From assembly GCA_964016985.1 (NCBI GenBank), contig OZ024823.1:129352112-129416111 (forward strand): 64,000 nucleotides of DNA. Reading direction: 5' to 3'. Shown in pieces: positions 41,867 through 54,047 of this stretch. The notes beneath the pieces are model-generated. The model did not search any database and had not been told where the DNA came from. It saw only the letters and a program-made list of their open reading frames with translations. Every line of letters begins with the position of its first letter. Positions within the stretch are counted from its first letter, which is position 1. The stretch is from Anodontia alba. Lineage: Eukaryota > Mollusca > Bivalvia > Lucinida > Lucinidae. Both the position numbers and the translations under genes were made by a program.

Positions 41867-41974
41867 TATTGGGCTAAAGCCTGTTCATTGCACAGAGCCA
41901 TTCATTACCACCCTTTCATCATCTTGAGTTTATAAATGAAATATTGTTGAAACAGAAGTAAAGAATGGAAAGTA

Positions 41975-42317
41975 CAGTGAATCCTTGGTACAACGACAGT
42001 ATTTGTTCCCAAAAATGTTGCCATTATAATGAATTTGCTGTTGTAAAGAATCCTTAATGGACAGAATGATATGTAAGAAAGGCCTTGTTTTATTCTTATT
42101 TCCTGATAGAACTTATGTTTTGGATATTTGTTAGAATTGCCTCTCTGAGGCAATTAACAAATATCCAAAACATATGTTGCTTGAAGATTTTATGCAATGT
42201 TTTTTGCATAATTTCTCTTTAACCCTCACCTCTTGAGCAAATGTTTTGTGACATTCAAACTGTCATTATAACGAAATTTGTCGTTGTATCGAGTGTCGGT
42301 ATAAAGGGGGTTGACTG
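41975..42317. mobile_element. TA-flanked pogo/Tc1-like MITE with nested family D
   Basis: Ends CAGTGAATCCTTGGTACAAC and inverted 'gtataaagggggttgactg' are bounded by TA. A family D hairpin (about 42098-42182: 'tggatatttgttagaattgc' with complement) is inserted inside. Confidence 0.7.
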
Positions 42318-42354
42318 TACAAAAATCGTCCATACATGATAGTTTATGTATACA

Positions 42355-42705
42355 GGTGCAGATCCAGAGGGGGTTCAAGGGGTTCATTCGAACCCCCACT
42401 GGTTTTAGTCAAATCCCCCACCACTTTCTCAAAGGCTCAATTTGGGTATTGTATTTAAAATATTCGCATGCCATACTTTTTACCTTCTAAATTTTCAAAA
42501 AGGTCATTTTACTAGCTAAGAATGCATCTAAAATTACTGGATGAGTGACCTGATCAGAAAACCATTCTGCGATGTCTGATCTAGGTTTATATTGTTTGTT
42601 CAGACCTTTCTGTTCTAATACATGGGGTTAATGGATCAATTCGAATGCCCTCAGAAATTTTGAACACCCTATTAAATAACCATGGAGCTGCCCCTGTATG
42701 GGTAT
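42355..42705. mobile_element. Possible inverted-repeat element
   Basis: 'gcagatccagagggggttca' and 'ggagctgcccctgtatgg' with 'attcgaaccccc' and 'aattcgaatgccct' are loosely inverted. Boundaries and family are uncertain. Confidence 0.35.
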
Positions 42706-43269
42706 CACAAAATCTATTGCCAGGAACAGGTCCCTGATGTCAAAAATAACCATCTGTATTTCAACCATTCCTGCTTGTGCATCTGTGCATTCTGTTTATC
42801 ACGAGCAGATTCAGCCAGTGTGTAAACATTACCATACCATACATTATTAGCTCCATGCCATATTTGTCCTAACATTTGAACAAGTCCATTTTACTTCCTA
42901 CAGTCAAGACCCTGATCAGACACTGCATTCTGTGGTTTCTGATAGAAGCGGCATCTGATCTGGTTCAGGCCTGAGCAAACAACATACCCTATTTATCGCA
43001 TGTATTTGGACAAACAGACCTGGCAAACAGTGTAGACCCAGATGAACCAGAACATGGCCTCTCATCAGGTTTTACACTATTTACCATTCATCCAGCAATT
43101 TTTAGACACAACATCAGGTAGTAAATTGTACTTGTTCAAATTTTAGAACAAGTATAGTTAGAAGTTGAGGTGTCTGAATACTTAGGGTAAATACGGTAGA
43201 CCAAGACTGAAGAAATATTCAGACTGCACTGGATTTTTGCCTTTTATGATGGGGAATGCATGAACTTGC

Positions 43270-43525
43270 TACAAAGCAGCCCAGGCCTCGAGGTTATAAA
43301 ACTTTTTTCATGCTCAACTCAGCAGAGGATGAAATTTGTCCTGCTAATAAATCTCAAATTACGAACAATTACAAATTATTTCTCGCTAAACGTTGCTGTG
43401 CATGAAATTTTCTCTGCTAATAAATATGAAAATGCCAACTATTGTTGACATTTTCATATTTATTAGCAGAGAAAATTTCATGCTCAGCTGAGCTGAGCAT
43501 GAAAAAAAGTTTTATAACCTCGGGG
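43270..43525. mobile_element. Hairpin MITE
   Basis: 'cctcgaggttataaaacttt' with 'catgctcaactcag' and the inverted 'ctgagctgagcatgaaa' with 'agttttataacctcgg' are the ends. The inner arms 'tgaaattttctctgctaata' are perfectly mirrored. A right-end fragment of the same family lies at 3763-3785. Confidence 0.85.
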
Positions 43526-43588
43526 CCAGATCAGTCTTTGCATCTACAGTCTGATCGGGGTCTGTGGGCAGAATCAGTGGATATTTGA

Positions 43589-43823
43589 GCCAGCGCACGA
43601 CAAAACCTACAATAAGACCTGTGTGACCAGCAATAACTCAGATACATATACCCAGTATGACAAGAATTTTTGTTTATTCCTCTTTGGATAGCCTGAAGGC
43701 TGTAGAAGGCACATGCGATCAGTGAAGACTTAGATCAGACTGCACCGATGCACAGGCTGATGTGAGTCTTTGCTTGTCGCACAAGTCCTATTGTAGGTTT
43801 CATTGTGTGCTGGCTCATTTCAG
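43589..43823. mobile_element. MITE family Q copy, nested in a family B palindrome
   Basis: The ends 'gagccagcgcacgacaaaac' and 'gtttcattgtgtgctggctc' are inverted. The flanks 'gaatcagtggatattt' and 'atttcagaatatactgattg' belong to a family B copy with 'tctgatcggggtctgtgggc'. Confidence 0.7.
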
Positions 43824-44299
43824 AATATACTGATTGAACTGAGGTCTTGATCAGACTGTGCAGATGCACAGACTCACCAGAGTCTTTCCTATTGGCATAT
43901 TGTATAAGGGACATTTTTGCACATTAAGCATCAGTGGTATTAATAAGGATGTTTTTTTTAGAACTGAGGCTTGTATAGTGATTTTAGAGATAATGGTACC
44001 TGGGAATGTTCTTCAAGGGATGTGGATTACTTTCTCTTAACTTCATGGGGATAATGGGATATTTTATTTATTTTTTTTGTTTTTCTTGCTCTTAGATTTA
44101 GAAAAAGGTGTTTTAGCTGACAGGGATAGGAATAAATGTTGGCTAAACTTAAAGGCATATGCATTTTTGTTACTCCTCCCCTTTACAAGCCTCACAGATC
44201 ATCTGAATGGCAAGCTGAAAATATGACTTTTTAATTTTTATTTATTTACTTTTCTTGTGAACTGCCTTATCCATGAGGATTGTGCTTTGTGCTAATATT

Positions 44300-44510
44300 A
44301 ACCTTTAAAATACCAAGCAAAATTGTAGTGGATAACAGGATAATTTCTTTTCTCATTTTGAGAGAAAATAAGGCTTGATATTCCATGTGAATCATCTGCT
44401 AAGCAGATGATTCACATGAAATGTCAAACCTTATTTTTTTCTGAAAAACGATAAAAAGTTCAAAATGTCAGCTGCTGCAGTTTGATTGGAGATTTAAGGG
44501 TTAAATCTTT
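44300..44510. mobile_element. MITE family J copy
   Basis: 'aacctttaaaataccaagc' at the left and 'ggagatttaagggtta' at the right are inverted. The hairpin is 'gcttgatattccatgtgaat' with 'attcacatgaaatgtcaaac'. Confidence 0.75.
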
Positions 44511-44837
44511 TTATACATTAACTTTAATTGAGCAATGTCATGAGAAAAAGATTATTATAACACACCAGCAAACAAAGAAGGTCCATATCAGACTGCACAT
44601 CTAAGCAGGGCCCTCACTGTCTGCATACAGAATCAGTAAATTGACAAACTCTGAAAGCCCCAATGAGACTGTGATCTAGGTCTATGCTGCTCACTTATGC
44701 AATAAGGACCCTTTTTTCATGACATAGCACATGGAATTATTTTAACTTGGGATTTATTGGATGATTAACATACTAGTGATTTATTATAAACATTTAAGGG
44801 GAGACAACTAAAAAGGTACCAAATTACCATAATATTA

Positions 44838-45026
44838 CATAGCTCTAGATAAAGGGTATCCACATAATATTTTTCTTATTTTTCCATGAGAACATATGTT
44901 GTGGGTACTCATTAGAAATGCCTCCATGAGGCACTTCTAATGAGTACCACAACATATGTTTTCATGGAGAAATAAGAAAAGTATCTACTTTTCGGTTGAA
45001 GAAATTGCCTTATCTGGAGCTATGAT
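44838..45026. mobile_element. MITE family D copy
   Basis: Ends 'atagctctagataaaggg' and 'cttatctggagctatg' are inverted. The core is 'gtgggtactcattagaaatg' with 'cttctaatgagtacc'. Confidence 0.85.
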
Positions 45027-45094
45027 ATTATTTAACCTACATATTGCACTAGACTGGCCAGAGCAAACAATGTAGACTCAGATCAGTAACATAC

Positions 45095-45278
45095 CTTTTT
45101 CTTTGTCTTGACTTGTATCATTGATGGCTGTGTCAGTAGGATATGGTTGATGGGATTTTGGATTGGTGTGGTGTGTGTTTGGATGTTTGATGCATATATT
45201 CACAAAGCTGTTCCGCAAAATGCCAAAGAATACTGTAATTATAGGTTTGTAGTTTTTCCCCCCAACACTTGCTGTAAA
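45095..45278 (-). CDS. Doubtful exon, 61 codons
   Basis: Between a pyrimidine-rich acceptor ('ctgtttgcccacag', AG at 45280-45279) and a strong donor (AAAAAG|GTATGTT) there is an open frame starting FTASVGGKNYKPIITVFFGI and ending in a polar linker (HTNPKSHQPYPTDTAIND). The stretch is not covered by any repeat I recognise. No adjoining exon could be identified, so it may be chance. Confidence 0.22.
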
Positions 45279-45338
45279 CTGTGGGCAAACAGTCATGATC
45301 CTGTATGTCAATATCAAGACTCAGCACAGACAAGTGAG

Positions 45339-45532
45339 CATAGCTCCAGATGGGAGTAGTAGTCGGATTAATGTTATTTCTCCATGAAAACATGTTGTGA
45401 GTACTCATTAGAAGAACCACACTGAGGCCTTTTTAATGAGTACTCAACGTATGTTTTGTGGAGAATTAGAAAAAAAATCAACACTTTTTAGATGGAAAAA
45501 AAAACTACTACTTTATCTGCAGTTATGGGATG
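45339..45532. mobile_element. MITE family D copy
   Basis: Ends 'catagctccagatggg' and 'tttatctgcagttatggg'. The core is 'gagtactcattagaagaacc' with a degenerate partner. A further diverged core with 'attcattcaaatggca' and 'ggcaattcgaatgagt' follows at 45540-45660. Confidence 0.7.
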
Positions 45533-45977
45533 GGTAAATTTTTTATTTTTTCACAAAAAATGTATGTTGTGGATATTCATTCAAATGGCAACAACCAGGC
45601 AATTCGAATGAGTACCACATCTATTTTTGTGAAAAAATAGAAAACTATCCATACTTATCTAAGCACCAAATCTAATGCAAGGACTGAGACTAGCCTGTAC
45701 ACCTGCAGTCTGGTCAGGGTCTTCAGTTTCTTATGTATTGTTAATAAAGTGTATTATTTAGGCAAAGAGAAATTGCTAATTAGTCTGTGGATGTGATGGG
45801 TTCTTCTCTACTAAATGCATAAAGGAGTGCTGGTTGTTCCACAGTTACCTCTATCATGTACTAGTCTTGTCATTTAAGGATGACCAAATAATAAACAGCA
45901 ACAAACACCCCACAATGGTAGTAGATATGAATGGTAGTAGATATGTCAGATTATAATCTAGGTTAACATTTAATGGT

Positions 45978-46180
45978 CATTTTAACCCTGGTTTTGCTAA
46001 ACCTGAATATGCCCAACTTTGCAAACAGAGCAGATCCAGATCACTCCACTAAGCAGCCAACTGATCTGGATATGCAATGTTTGTCATTCATTATGTAAAT
46101 TTTTATCAATGACCAATCAGATTGGCTGACAGTTAGAAGTGGGCATGGGATCTTAAGTTATTCAGCATAACAAGGATTAA
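45978..46180. mobile_element. MITE family K copy
   Basis: 'taaccctggttttgctaaac' and 'gcataacaaggatta' are inverted ends; the hairpin is 'gatcactccactaagcagcc' with 'aactgatctgga'. Confidence 0.65.
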
Positions 46181-46578
46181 TCTGGTTTAACTTAAATATA
46201 CAATATTTAACCTATATATTTGGACACCACAATTCTTTACCAAAATTATTCTGAAATTTGACCAATGTTTTTACTCTAACTATTCAGACATCTTATTTCT
46301 TCACCATACCTGTCCTAAAGTTTGAACAAGTCCATTTTTCTGCCTGTTAACATGTCTACATGTAATACTGCTAGGTGAATGGCAAATAGCTAAACCCAGT
46401 TAGATACCATATTCAGAACATGGCCTCTGATCAGTGTCTACACTTTTTGCCACTCATCCAGCAATTTTTAGACAAGTTAGCAGCTAGCAAAATGGAGATA
46501 TTCAAATTTTAGAACAAGTAAGGTTAAAGGTTAAGGTCTCGGAATACTTATGGAAAATATGGTAGTTCAACTGACAGG

Positions 46579-46856
46579 CATCACGAAAACATGTCTATAT
46601 AATGTTGACCCCCTTAAATCCCACTTTTATATAGTAAAACTGGGGTTTACAGGGGTATATATTATTTTTCTTATTTCTGCTCAAAAACATAGATTGTGGG
46701 TATTGGTTAGAACCGCCTCACCAAGGTGGCTCTGACAAGTACCCACAATCTATGTTTTGAGCAGAAATATGAAAAACATCAGAATTTTTATCTGGAAATT
46801 TTCATTTTTTGGTGGTAAAATTTTCAGTATATTTGAATAGGCATGTTTTAGTAATG
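46579..46856 (+). mobile_element. MITE family E, copy 4
   Basis: Ends 'catcacgaaaacatgtctat' and 'gaataggcatgttttagtaatg' (last 20 inverted). The core has diverged on one arm ('gaaccgcctcaccaaggtgg'), giving partial mispairing. Confidence 0.85.
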
Positions 46857-46971
46857 ATTGCAATAATTAACTAGTTAAATTTAGGAACACCGTCCTAAGA
46901 ATGTAGCCAGTTAAGTGTTCCTCATAAAAGTGACTGTATACTGGTACACCTGGCAGATTTTCCACCATTTA

Positions 46972-47142
46972 AACAAGGGAGATAACTTTTGCAACTTCAT
47001 GATGGCTTTCCTCCACACTAAGCCGCTTCTGAAAAGAGGTCTACTATAAAAGCAACACTTTCAGAGTAGACCCCTTTTCAAAAGGGAGGCAAAACAGTCT
47101 GACAGTTGCCTCCCCTGAAAGTTTATCACTTCCCCTTAAAAG
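46972..47142. mobile_element. MITE family G copy
   Basis: 'gcttctgaaaagaggtctac' and 'gtagaccccttttcaaaagg' are mirrored; the right end is 'ctgaaagtttatcacttccc'. Confidence 0.75.
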
Positions 47143-47366
47143 GAATGTAGCAGTACTCCTTAATTCACAAGATTTATGTACCATTACATTCATCTCCAAT
47201 TATCACAATACTAATAGTTTTTTGTTGCTGTTTACTAAATTTTATTGCATCATTCAGGGTTTTATTATATCGAATTGTACATTTCACGTTGTTATATGCA
47301 ATAAATGGTTGATATAATTACTAGAATGTGTTTCTCATCATTTAAATTATTCTTGAGAGCATATAA

Positions 47367-47460
47367 CCCAGCAGGCACACAACGTTGAAACAATGTCGAT
47401 TCAACGTCTCGACGTTGAATCAACTTTGAATCGACATTTTTCAACTTTGTGCCTGCTGGG
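47367..47460. mobile_element. CCCAGC-type palindromic MITE
   Basis: 'cccagcaggcacacaacgtt' and 'caactttgtgcctgctggg' are inverted; the inner 'gattcaacgtc' repeats as complement around 'tcgac'. 94 bp long. Confidence 0.85.
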
Positions 47461-48569
47461 AAGATATCTAATACCTTATATGCTAGCTATACCACCCCCA
47501 CACCCCTCAGTGCTGCTGTAAGAAAATGCTGAATTTGACCAAACAGCAAATACCCAGACAGCCCTGTATTTCACTTTTTTCGGCATATCATTTGAGCTCC
47601 TGCAAACAGAAATCAACTGTATGCTATACGTGACCATTGTAAACCCAGACTGGTCTGAGCATCTGCATATTCTGATCAGGGTCTATGCTGTCACAGAATG
47701 TTTGAGGCTCATACATTATGTTAGTTACCAGCATACTCAAATCATTGTTGAATGCACAGGCTGATCTGTATCTATCAACTGAACGACTGTGCGACCAGTA
47801 TATATTCAGATCTGGCTGAGCATACAGGTTTCCTCAGAATCACAAAATAAGGTTAATATTGTGCAGTAACGTTATATGCAGTATTTACCCTAAGTATTTG
47901 GACAACTCAACTCCTTACCATACCTGTCCTAAAATTTAAAGTCCATTTTACTACCTGTCAGTGTGTCTAAAAACTCACTGATAAGGTGCAAACAGTGTGG
48001 ACCCTGATAAACTGCTGTTTGCTTAGACATGTCTGTCCAAATACTTAGAAATTTGGTGAAAGGTTCGTAATCATAAAAATATACTCTTACAATTGGATCA
48101 AACAAAATATATAAACTGAAAAAATACTGTTAGAATGCACACGTTAACTCTTCCACAGACTTACTACGCCCTTACTTCATGGCCATGAGTCAGAAATTTT
48201 GACTTGAGTAACAGACAGACTCAGCCCAGCCTTGAGTACCTAAATACTCATTGCAGCATGACAAGCCAAGAAATATATCTTTTAGGCATATGTGGGCAGT
48301 AAATGCCCAGATCATTCAAGGCATACCCTGATACGTTTGCAGACAGTGAATCCAAATTCCGTCATCCTCTCAGTCTGATACTGGATACTGTAATATAATA
48401 GAGAGAAAAAGGCTCCACTGAAATTGGGTGGATGCACAAGCTGATCTGAATCTGAACATTATGCAACTTTTGGCTTGACCTGCCTATATCACATATTGTA
48501 CGATCCATGTCATGACAAACCTGACCTGTATAGCTCTAAGGCTTTTTTAAAGCAGAATATCTTGATATT

Positions 48570-48945
48570 TTTTCATTTTTTTATTTTTTTTTATTTTTCC
48601 ATGATAACATATGTTTTGGGTACTCATTAGAAGTACCCACAACATGTTTTCATGGACAAATCAGAAAAATATTTATCTGGCTACTCCTCAATTATGGATC
48701 TATGGTCTGTCCTTAAGAATGCAAGGTAATATTTTTCAGCCAAATTTCTTATTTCTCTACAAAAACATTAAGTGTGGGTACTCATTAGAAGCACATCGCT
48801 GAAGCACTTTTTATGAGAACCAACAACATGATTGAAAATATCGTGTGTACTCATTAGAAGCACCTCACTGAGGTGCTTCTAATGAGTACACACAAGATAT
48901 TTTTGTGGAGAAATAAGAAAGATATTTATCTGGATACCATCTTAA
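48570..48945. mobile_element. Two or three family D MITE copies
   Basis: Hairpin cores at about 48604-48650 (shortened), 48770-48830 and 48845-48905 (the last perfect: 'ctcattagaagcacctcact' with its partner). 'tctggctactcctcaattat' and 'atctggataccatc' are terminal fragments. Confidence 0.7.
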
Positions 48946-49811
48946 CCATTTCCCCTCTAGTGGCGACTTTTGTTGTCTGCTGATAACATTTGCAAACAGT
49001 TTGGACCCAGATCATGTCCGATGTTTTGTCTGGCCTGATCTGGATCCAAACTGTTTGACACTAATGGTATTCCTAAAAGATTTTTTTTGAAAAAGTTAAT
49101 TTTAAAAAAAATCCACAGATGACAAAAAAGCATGCAAAATTACCCAGCATGCAAAGAGAACAAAATGGCCGAGTCAGGAGTGCATTTGGCTCATGACTAG
49201 CTACATACCTCTACCACTCAGGTTCAGATCATGCTAGTACCACTAGCAAAAAATATCGAGTGGTGAAAAATATAAATAAATGTATCAATGGTTTCACTCT
49301 CACCTTCTGGGTCGGGGTGGTGACACAGGACATTACCGACTGATCTGTCAAGAACTGCCCTGGATTTCCCCCACCACTAGACAGTCGGCACCTTCAGAAG
49401 TAGAAATGCTTAGTCTGACATCTAGTTACATGAAGCTAAACTAAGAGCTATACCAAGGAATACTGCTGACTTGTACAGGAAAACAAAGACTGACAAACAC
49501 ATATATCAGTGTACTGTTTTTATTTGGTATGTTTTGTACAAAATAAATATGGACTCTAAAGTACATATGAAATACAATTAACCAGGTATAGAAGCTCAAA
49601 ACTCAATGCTTAAAAGGCTTTGCGTATGTTATCATTGTTGAGTCAAGTTCAAAACTACAAGGTTGGTAAAAGATTAAATATGTCTACTAGAAATATCAGC
49701 TGCAAAAAAATGCAATTAGATATCAAATCTGAAAATAAAACAAACCTTTGGGGTAAAAGTTGTAGTAAAATAACAAAAGTAGCAATTAGATCTGGCTCTG
49801 TGTCAGTATCT

Positions 49812-50025
49812 TAACCCTATTCTTGCTGAACCCGGATATACCCTGCCTTTGCAAACAGCGTAGAATCAGATCAGTTGGCTCTGAAGAAGCCAACTGATCT
49901 GGAGCTGCACTGTTTGCCATTAAGTATGTGAATTTATATCAACACTCTGGATTAATTAATCTGATTGGCTGAAAATTAGAAATGGGCATGGCATCTTAAT
50001 TTATTCAGCAGGTCAATGTTGAAAT
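49812..50025. mobile_element. MITE family K copy
   Basis: 'taaccctattcttgctgaac' and 'attcagcaggtcaatgttga' are inverted ends. The core 'gatcagttggctctgaagaa' is followed by 'gccaactgatc'. Confidence 0.7.
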
Positions 50026-50209
50026 ATGATAATGTGACATCAAAATGTGTTGCTTCAAAGACTGGTGCTTCACTTACAAGTATTCAGATACACTTGTCCT
50101 AAAATTTGAACAAGTCTATTTTACCACCTGTTGAATGACTGGCAAATAGTCGCATCTGATTTGGGTCTACGCTGTTTGCTCAGGTCCATCAATAAGTTCT
50201 ACAGTATCT

Positions 50210-50509
50210 TGTTTTTGTTTGTGTTGAGGTTTTACGGCCCAGTCAACCCAATGGGGTCATGTCAAGCGCGGTCAGTTAACCTTACCACACGTTTACTTTG
50301 GAGGCTTAGTCCTCTAAGCAGTTAACCAGTATTGTGCACATTCTTTCGCCAGAAACTGACAACTGCCATTCTTGAATCAGTGGAAGGGGGAGAATGACCG
50401 TAGAAAATATTTCTCCATGAAAGAATGTTGCTAACCTCGGCGGGGGCTGAACCCGCGACCTCCTGGTCTCCAGTCGGACGGCGCATCCAACTGAGCCACA
50501 GAGGCAGGC
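50210..50509 (-). mobile_element. SINE family I, full copy 3
   Basis: Same head, body and tail as the copies at 26310 and 31274, with a few substitutions and a 12-nt deletion in the body near 50410. A 12-bp duplication, tctacagtatct, lies at 50198-50209 and 50510-50521. Confidence 0.9.
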
Positions 50510-51261
50510 TCTACAGTATCTACTGACTCTGTAAGCAGGCAGCAAAGGCCTTGATCAGACTGCCTCCATTGCCTGCATATGGCATAAGGATCTGTTTTCT
50601 GCATTGGGCATCTGTGCTTTCTACCATGCCTTAGGTAAAAGACGATGATGCAGCAGCCATGCCATGAAGAAAACTTTCTTCAGAAGGCCTATAGGGGCAT
50701 GTACTGACCAGGGACATTACTGCTAATCAATCTTCTATTTTAACCCAGAGTTACCAGATTAGAATCCTGAATCGGATGACTGATGAGAAGTCTAATCAAT
50801 CTATAAATGACATGAGCAGGGTGGATATATAATTGCAAATTTTATAAATAATTCTTAATAAGAAAATCTAACTTCAGAATTCTTCATAGATCTATTGAAA
50901 GTTAACATTTTCAAAGAAAAGAAAACAAACAAAAAAAACCTGCAAATACTTATATGCAACTAATTAGCACCTACAGGTAGTTCATATTTCAAAGCTAGTA
51001 TATTTTGACACTAACATAGGTATCTAATATTAAAGAAAAAATGAAGAATGAATCTGGTTAATACCACACTACTTGTTATAAAATAAGTACATTCCTGTTT
51101 GTCCAAGGTTTCCACTGTATGACAAGATTGTACAGATGAGCAGACTGTTCAGAATCTTGATCACATGCTACAGGAAAATGCTGATTTTTTCCTCCACATT
51201 AATGCAGGTGTTGTTATCAACTGATGCAAGATATCTTTGTTATAAAATTATAAACAATTAT

Positions 51262-51445
51262 TTTAACACTTAGAATTGTAGGTAAAAAAATTCACCTGAT
51301 CAAATTTTGAAATATTTTTCTCAGCAAATACAGTGGGACAGTTCATGCAAACGGTCTCCTAAGGAAACAATTTGCACATATTGAACCCTATTTTCTGAAA
51401 AAATATCAATCTGCCTGGTGAATTTGCCCAGATTGCTAAATGTCA
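51262..51445. mobile_element. MITE family I copy
   Basis: 'ttcatgcaaacggtctccta' and 'aggaaacaatttgcacat' form the inner arms; 'atttgcccagattgctaaat' matches the right end of other copies. Confidence 0.6.
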
Positions 51446-51570
51446 AACTATACTAGCAGAAATAAAAAATGCAAGTTTTCTTTTGGTGTAAAATAATAGC
51501 AATACTTAAATAAATATTTTCGATCAAACATTTTAACATACGTGTGCTTTGAACACTTTTGATAGATATT

Positions 51571-51798
51571 TAACCCTTAAAGTGCCAAGCTAAATTTTCA
51601 GCTGACTACATCCTAATTTTTTTTTTTTTTTTTTTTTATTTTTCAGAGAAAACAAGTCTTGATATTCATGTGAATCGTCTGCCAAACAGATGATTCACAT
51701 GAAATGTCAAGACTTCTTTTCTCTAAAAAATAAAAAAAAATATATAAATATAAAAATTATCGTCTGTTGCAGTTGTGATTGGCGCTTTAAGGGTTAAT
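51571..51798. mobile_element. MITE family J copy
   Basis: 'taacccttaaagtgccaagc' and 'ggcgctttaagggtta' are inverted ends. The core 'agtcttgatattcatgtgaa' is mirrored by 'ttcacatgaaatgtcaagac'. Confidence 0.85.
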
Positions 51799-52135
51799 GA
51801 AAACTTTAATCTTATACCAGTTAGTATGTCCACAATGATGTTTTAACGTAGACAGCCTAGACTATTTATCAATAAAAAAGTTATGACGCCAAAACAGAAC
51901 CTGCATTTTTTATCTCCGCTAGTATAAATTTTAACTTTACTAATTCAAATTTTACATAAAATAAAACAGCACATAACAATATTTAGAGGAATGACCATGA
52001 AAGGACCAAACATTTAAATTTCTCATACAATCCTTAAATTGAACCACCTCATTTTCAAAGCAGAGTTTCAGGACACAAAAATGATGGAAAATCACTCGAT
52101 GTCATTTAGAATCATCTTCATAATTCTTATTTTAC

Positions 52136-52189
52136 CTGTGACAGCAACATGAAATGGTCAGTGTGTGAACTGGCCAAAAACTGATGAGG
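52136..52189 (-). CDS. Doubtful short exon, 18 codons
   Basis: PHQFLASSHTDHFMLLSQ lies between an acceptor-like 'ccttaaatgag' and the donor CAG|GTAAAAT. The peptide looks like a propeller strand, and it lies 4.9 kb downstream of the EML-like exon on the same strand. If a nearer AG (52182-52181) is used with the phase left by the EML exon, the frame ends at a TAA 45 nt later. Either reading is weak. Confidence 0.25.
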
Positions 52190-52874
52190 CTCATTTAAGG
52201 AAACCAAGGTTCTTTAATATGAGCTGCACCACACTACTTATCCTATAATATGAGTGTCCATTTAACACTTTGATATCCACAGACCAGAAAGAAAGGTTTT
52301 GTAAACAGCGTAGATCCAGACTATCAGGACCTACAGTGTTTGTCTTTTTCCATTTAGTCACTACACTATTTGTTATTTTGTTTTCGATTTTTGTCTATAC
52401 GACATCCCTTATTGAGATAATGGACACATTCAATTTCCTAGATGGAGGAGTCCACTTCAGAAACACAGGGGTGAATTGGTTGTACCTTGCGGAATGTCTA
52501 AAAGAACTGACTGAACAGCAAACAATGCAGACCCTGATCAAACTGCTCCTTCAAGCAGCTAAAGGAGCAATTTGATCTGGGTCTAAACTGTTCAGACAAT
52601 CTATCTGAATATCTGGGATAAATATGGTGAGCAAAGCAATGACACTAAAGTAAACAAGGATAAAAGGACAATATACAAATATTTAGTACTCAGTACACAT
52701 ACATGTAAACAAGTTTGTTCTTGTTGATTATGAGGTGAATAGCTAAAAGCTATAAATAAGCCATAGAGAAAATGTACCATCTGACATGTGGAGCCAGTGA
52801 AGACTCATATCAGCCATTGCGTCCACAGTCTGATCAGTGTCTTCACTAGGCACTCTTTACAAAGCCAAAAATCT

Positions 52875-53067
52875 GGGCCCAGTTGTTCAAAACAAACGAT
52901 GCCGTTAGTTAACATATTGTTAAAACTTTGATCATTAAATATGGTATATATACTAATTATTTTTTCAGCAAAAATACCTGTGAATTAGATATTGTACTTA
53001 CTAGAACAGTTAACATTTTGACCACTAACGAGCTCGTTAAGCTAACAACGCTTTGAACAACTGGGCC
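52875..53067. mobile_element. MITE family F copy 4, nested in family C
   Basis: Ends 'gggcccagttgttcaaaac' and 'gctttgaacaactgggcc'. The flanks 'aagccaaaaatct' and 'tgatttttacaggcagacag' rejoin as a family C copy spanning about 52770-53160. Confidence 0.8.
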
Positions 53068-53637
53068 TGATTTTTACAGGCAGACAGCAAAGACTAGCCA
53101 GACTGCGTGAATATGCATGCCAATCTGCATCTTCACTCGGCGCACACCTGAAGGTACATTTATTTCAAATATCGGCTCAAATGACAAATACATGTTTATA
53201 ACAAAACTAATATATAAGAAAAAATACTTATCACAGTTAACTATAAATAATTTCAGATATAAATATCTCAACAATTGTGGACGGACAAACAACAAATGGA
53301 CTTTAAAAAAATTGCTGCCTATAAAAATCTTTAATCGTGGATAAACAGACTGAGAACCAATTCCATATACAAGATAAAAATACAATATCTCTCTCTTTCT
53401 TCCATATCTGTTTCAAATATATTACTGGATATGTGCATTGTAAATGATCATGAAGTAAGTTAAACAGCTGGAAATAATTTCAGCTTCTCATTTTCAATAA
53501 AGTTCAACATTTCAAATATATAATAAACATAGCAGTAAATGAAGGTGTAGTGTGCAAAAGTGGGCTTTAATGCACATACCACTGGCAAAGATACTGACCT
53601 GTCTGGATAAGTGCAGTCTGATCTGAGCCTTTGTCAG

Positions 53638-53770
53638 TTTGCCTCCTTTCTGAAAGGTGGTGTATTCTAAAAGGAGGAAATTCTTTCCTTTTAAAGTGAA
53701 CCTTTATTCTGAAGGCGTCACATTGCAGGAAAACAAACAAGATGTCATAAAAGGTGTCTCTCTAGTAAAT
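53638..53770. mobile_element. MITE family G copy, degenerate
   Basis: 'gcctcctttctgaaaggtgg' and 'tattctaaaaggaggaaatt' with 'cttttaaagtgaacctttat' retain the family order. Confidence 0.5.
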
Positions 53771-53856
53771 AATAACAGAAAAATCTGCCATGCATAGCCA
53801 ATCCCTTAAAGCACCCACTTCCTACAACCTGTATCCACTCTTTGCAAAGGAATGTA

Positions 53857-53939
53857 CCCAGCAGGCACATGACGTTAATACAACGTCATGACATTGCATC
53901 GACGTTGAGCCGACGTAAAAACGTCATGTGCCCGCTGGG
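53857..53939. mobile_element. CCCAGC-type palindromic MITE, TA-flanked
   Basis: 'cccagcaggcacatgacgtt' and 'aacgtcatgtgcccgctggg' are inverted and flanked by TA on both sides. 83 bp. Its inner sequence differs from 47367-47460 but remains self-complementary. Confidence 0.85.
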
Positions 53940-54047
53940 TAGAGGCCGAGAATAATATAGACTCAATAATAAGCATTTTAGACTAAGTTCACCTTATGGT
54001 ATATGTAAACAGCATAGCTCTAGATAAACGGGGTACCCTTACAAACA

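Noticed and set aside
45078..45420. Longer frames on both strands around the possible exon
   Set aside because: They extend into MITE family A and D sequence, so only the splice-bounded part is kept, with low confidence.
49304..49391. Exon-like minus-strand segment with donor AAG|GTGAGAG and a 29-codon frame
   Set aside because: The donor is good and the phase would fit the EML exon, but the peptide shows no WD pattern, and nearby 'caggttcagatc' text suggests a decayed SINE.
52270..52575. 101-aa plus-strand frame
   Set aside because: Its beginning and end are family A MITE cores ('gatccagactatcagg', 'gaccctgatcaaactg'); the middle has no recognisable domain.
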